Source: Longimicrobiales bacterium
GTDB lineage: Bacteria; Gemmatimonadota; Gemmatimonadetes; Longimicrobiales; Gaopeijiaceae
Assembly: GCA_028280205.1 (NCBI GenBank)
Contig: JANQME010000450.1
Span: forward strand, 1-7,658
Length of the DNA stretch: 7,658 bases
Direction: 5' to 3'
The notes under the pieces are model-generated. The model was not told the DNA's origin. It saw only the letters and a program-made list of their open reading frames with translations, and searched no databases. Below are positions 5,546 through 7,658 of this stretch, one piece after another. The position numbers and the translations under genes are program-made. Each line of letters opens with the position of its first letter. Position 1 is the first letter of the stretch.

Positions 5546-6730
5546 ATGAAGCGCATCAAGTGGCCCGTCGCCCTGGCGACGCTCTTCCTGATGCTGCTCG
5601 GCTGGTACCTCCTGTACACCCAGCAGATCTTCCGCCGGGTGCAGGCGAATGCGGAGCTCCTGTCGCGCGTCTACACCGAGGTACAGGAGGGCCTGGTCTC
5701 CGAGGATCCGACGCGCGAGACGCAGGCGCTGGTGGAGCTTCAGCGCATCGTGACCGAATCGGGCGTGCCGCTGGTGGTGATGGGTCGGGGCGACACCGTG
5801 ATCACCCACGTGAACCTCCCGTTCGAGGTGGACGACCGGACCCCGGAGGGCCAGGCGCGAATCCGCAGCTACGTGCGGCGCCTGGACGAGGAGCACCCTC
5901 CGGTCGGCGACCCGCTCGGGGCGATGCACATCCACTACGGAGACTCGCCCGAAGCGCGCAGCCTCCGCTCCGTGCCGTTCCTGCAGGCGACCGGGCTGCT
6001 CCTCACCGTGCTCATCGGCTTCCTCGTCATCCGCTATCAGCGTCGTGCGGAGAGCGAGAAGGCCTGGACGGCGATGGCGCGCGAGCTGGCGCATCAGCTC
6101 GGTACGCCGCTCTCTTCGCTCGCGGGCTGGCTGGAGGTGCTCCGTCTGCCGGCCGCGGACCGCCCGGGCGACCTCGACGACCTCGACATCGCCTATTCGA
6201 TCGGCGAAGACCTGGAGCGGCTCGAGCGGATCAGCCACCGCTTCGAGCTGATCGGTCGCGAGCCGGAGCTGGAGCCCCTCTCGGTGCGGCAGGTGGTCGA
6301 GGACCTCGAAGGGTACCTCCAGGCCCGAATCCCACGCCTGGCCCGCAAGGGCGTGGACCTCATCGTCGACATCCCGCAGGGGCTCCCCCGGGTCATGGGC
6401 AACGAGGTGCTCCTCGTGTGGGCGCTGGAGAACGTCGTGAAGAACGCGCTCGACGCCCTCGCGGGGCGCGGCGGGAAGATCACGATCTACGCCCGCGCCA
6501 TCGGCCGCGAGTGGGTCAGCCTGCGCATCCGGGACACCGGACCCGGCGTCGACGCGGAGATCCGGGACAAGCTCTTCGAGCCGGGCGTCTCGTCGAAGGC
6601 CAGCGGGTGGGGTGTCGGACTCGCGCTCTCGCGACGGATCGTGGAGGGCGTGCACAAGGGGCGCATCGAGCTTCTCGAATCGGTCGAAGGAACGACATTT
6701 CAGATCCGCCTGCCCGCCGCCAAAGTCTGA
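5546..6730 (+). CDS. Membrane-bound sensor histidine kinase (Bacteroidetes-like H-box)
   Basis: This 394-residue kinase has a first membrane helix at about 7-24, an extracytoplasmic sensor of about 120 residues (26-145), a second helix at about 146-163 and then, without a HAMP domain, the dimerisation and phosphoacceptor helices (about 170-235). The H-box is ELAHQLGTPLSSL (180-192) with H183 as phosphoacceptor; Gln follows the His in place of the usual Glu. The ATPase domain (about 283-391) has the N-box ENVVKNALDAL (295-305), G1 RDTGPG (329-334), the F-box LFEPG (343-347) and G2 SGWGVGLAL (353-361), so it looks catalytically intact. The sensor part contains GVPLVVMGRGDTVITHVN (73-90), which could be a PAS/Cache-like strand pair; the ligand is unknown. 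It would phosphorylate a response regulator, but none is adjacent on this strand; the receiver protein at 3088-3483 is a possible partner. It starts at ATG 5546, 13 bases after serS, with no obvious ribosome site. Confidence 0.93.
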   Translation: MKRIKWPVALATLFLMLLGWYLLYTQQIFRRVQANAELLSRVYTEVQEGLVSEDPTRETQALVELQRIVTESGVPLVVMGRGDTVITHVNLPFEVDDRTPEGQARIRSYVRRLDEEHPPVGDPLGAMHIHYGDSPEARSLRSVPFLQATGLLLTVLIGFLVIRYQRRAESEKAWTAMARELAHQLGTPLSSLAGWLEVLRLPAADRPGDLDDLDIAYSIGEDLERLERISHRFELIGREPELEPLSVRQVVEDLEGYLQARIPRLARKGVDLIVDIPQGLPRVMGNEVLLVWALENVVKNALDALAGRGGKITIYARAIGREWVSLRIRDTGPGVDAEIRDKLFEPGVSSKASGWGVGLALSRRIVEGVHKGRIELLESVEGTTFQIRLPAAKV

Positions 6731-6747
6731 GCACTTTGCTCCCCCCG

Positions 6748-7658
6748 ATGTCCGAGACTGCGACCGCTCCCTACCTCTCCGGCCTGAATCCCGAGCAGCT
6801 CGAGGCCACGGAGCACTTCGAGGGCCCCATCCTCGTGCTCGCAGGCGCCGGCTCGGGGAAGACGCGCGTGCTCACCTCGCGGGTGTGCCACCTCATCCAC
6901 GAGCACGGGGTCGGGCCGGACCGCATTCTCGCCGTGACCTTCACGAACAAGGCCGCGGGCGAGATGCGCGAGCGCATCGCGCGGATGCTCGGGGCCGAGC
7001 CGGGCGGGATGTGGATCGGGACCTTCCACGCGGTCGGAGCCCGGCTCCTGCGACGCCACGCCGACCGGCTCGGGTGGGACCGGACCTTCTCGATCTTCGA
7101 CGCCGAGCAGTCGCTGCGACAGGTGAAATCGGTCCAGGAGTCGGTGGGGCTGGATCCCAAGCGATGGAGCCCCAAGGCGATCCGGCACGAGATCAGCGGC
7201 GCCAAGAACCAGCTCGTGGACGCCGCGACCTTCGCCGCCGAAAACGACGGGTCCTTCGATCTCTTCGTGCGGAACGTGGCGCGCGTCTACCCGGAGTACG
7301 ACCGTTCGCTCGCCGCGCAGAACGCCTTCGACTTCGACGATCTGCTGGTGAAGCCGGTGGAGCTCTTCGAGTCGAACCCCGAGCTCCTGGGGCGGTATCG
7401 GGAGCGCTTCTCGTTCATCCTCGTCGACGAGTACCAGGACACGAACCGCGCCCAGTTCCGCTTCGTTGAGCTGCTCGCGGGCGGCCACCACAACCTCATG
7501 GTGGTGGGTGACGACGATCAGTCGATCTACGGGTGGCGAGGCGCCGACATCCGGAACATCCTCGACTTCGAACACGCGTTTCCGTCCGCCCGGACCGTGC
7601 GGCTCGAGCGCAACTACCGGTCGACCCAGCGCATCCTCGACGCGGCCAACGTGGTGAT
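6748..7658 (+). CDS. uvrD: UvrD/PcrA/Rep-type superfamily 1 DNA helicase, N-terminal part (cut by window end)
   Basis: This open frame runs off the window after 303 codons of a protein that in this family has about 650-750 residues. It should be a 3'-to-5' ATP-driven DNA helicase acting in nucleotide excision or mismatch repair and in clearing blocked replication forks. Motifs in order: Q-motif LNPEQLEA (13-20), Walker A AGAGSGKT (32-39), motif Ia TFTNKAAGEMRER (64-76), motif Ib IGTFHAVGARLLRR (90-103), motif II VDEYQD (226-231), motif III VGDDDQSIYGWRG (253-265) and motif IV LERNYRS (286-292). Motif III matches E. coli UvrD closely, but UvrD, PcrA and Rep cannot be told apart without the C-terminus. 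The ATG at 6748 gives a normal short leader before the Q-motif; an in-frame TTG at 6736 is less likely. The gap from the kinase stop is 17 bases, and no ribosome site is evident. Confidence 0.96.
   Translation, partial: MSETATAPYLSGLNPEQLEATEHFEGPILVLAGAGSGKTRVLTSRVCHLIHEHGVGPDRILAVTFTNKAAGEMRERIARMLGAEPGGMWIGTFHAVGARLLRRHADRLGWDRTFSIFDAEQSLRQVKSVQESVGLDPKRWSPKAIRHEISGAKNQLVDAATFAAENDGSFDLFVRNVARVYPEYDRSLAAQNAFDFDDLLVKPVELFESNPELLGRYRERFSFILVDEYQDTNRAQFRFVELLAGGHHNLMVVGDDDQSIYGWRGADIRNILDFEHAFPSARTVRLERNYRSTQRILDAANVV

Noticed and set aside
3088..5619. An 843-codon open frame on the minus strand ending in the receiver domain, seemingly a giant fusion.
   Set aside because: All of it upstream of about 3483 is antisense to serS and the lipoprotein and has Arg/Glu/Leu-rich shadow composition with no domain; only the last 131 residues are real.
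5399..6655. A 418-codon minus-strand open frame across the kinase gene.
   Set aside because: It is the antisense shadow of the histidine kinase, whose motifs are complete on the plus strand.
6721..6738. An inverted repeat CAAAGT/ACTTTG around the kinase stop codon, considered as a terminator.
   Set aside because: The stem is only 6 base pairs, mostly A/T, and is followed by a C run rather than a T run; the helicase starts 10 bases later.
6700..7575. A 291-codon minus-strand open frame near the window end.
   Set aside because: It is antisense to the helicase, whose seven motifs are intact on the plus strand.

Overview
The window is a 7.66 kb piece of a GC-rich bacterial chromosome, densely coding, with no sign of mobile DNA, RNA genes or CRISPR. 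Two features point to a GC-rich relative of Bacteroidetes, most plausibly Gemmatimonadota. One is a GlmU-like protein of the alternative type I associate with Bacteroidetes and Gemmatimonadota. The other is a sensor kinase with the HQLGTPLSSL H-box and GWGVGL ATP-binding motif that I know from Bacteroidetes-type kinases. This assignment is inference from remembered family features, not from a search.

Layout: two divergent gene clusters share a control region of about 180 bp (roughly 3484-3666). The minus-strand cluster reads leftward: a stand-alone receiver-domain response regulator (3088-3483), mannose-1-phosphate guanylyltransferase (2052-3095), a GlmU-like sugar nucleotidyltransferase/acyltransferase (832-2055), and a YycJ/WalJ-type metallo-beta-lactamase-fold hydrolase (14-835). 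All four start with GTG, and each gene overlaps the next by 4 or 8 bases, so they are almost certainly one translationally coupled operon. A fair sigma70-like promoter (17-base spacer) lies upstream of the regulator.

The plus-strand cluster reads rightward: a small predicted lipoprotein of unknown function (3667-4245), seryl-tRNA synthetase serS (4255-5532), a membrane sensor histidine kinase (5546-6730), and a UvrD/PcrA-type superfamily 1 DNA helicase (6748 to the window end, cut off). Gaps are 9, 13 and 17 bases, so these too are probably cotranscribed.

Functionally, the minus cluster joins activated-sugar supply for the cell envelope (GDP-mannose and probably a UDP-amino sugar) to a phosphorylation-controlled regulator and a WalJ-like hydrolase. 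The plus cluster mixes housekeeping genes (translation, DNA repair) with an orphan kinase. The kinase has no regulator beside it on its own strand, and the regulator has no kinase beside it, so they could be partners across the divergent region. I found no clear candidate for a wholly new system; the items worth a second look are this possible split two-component pair, the atypical nucleotidyltransferase and the unknown lipoprotein.
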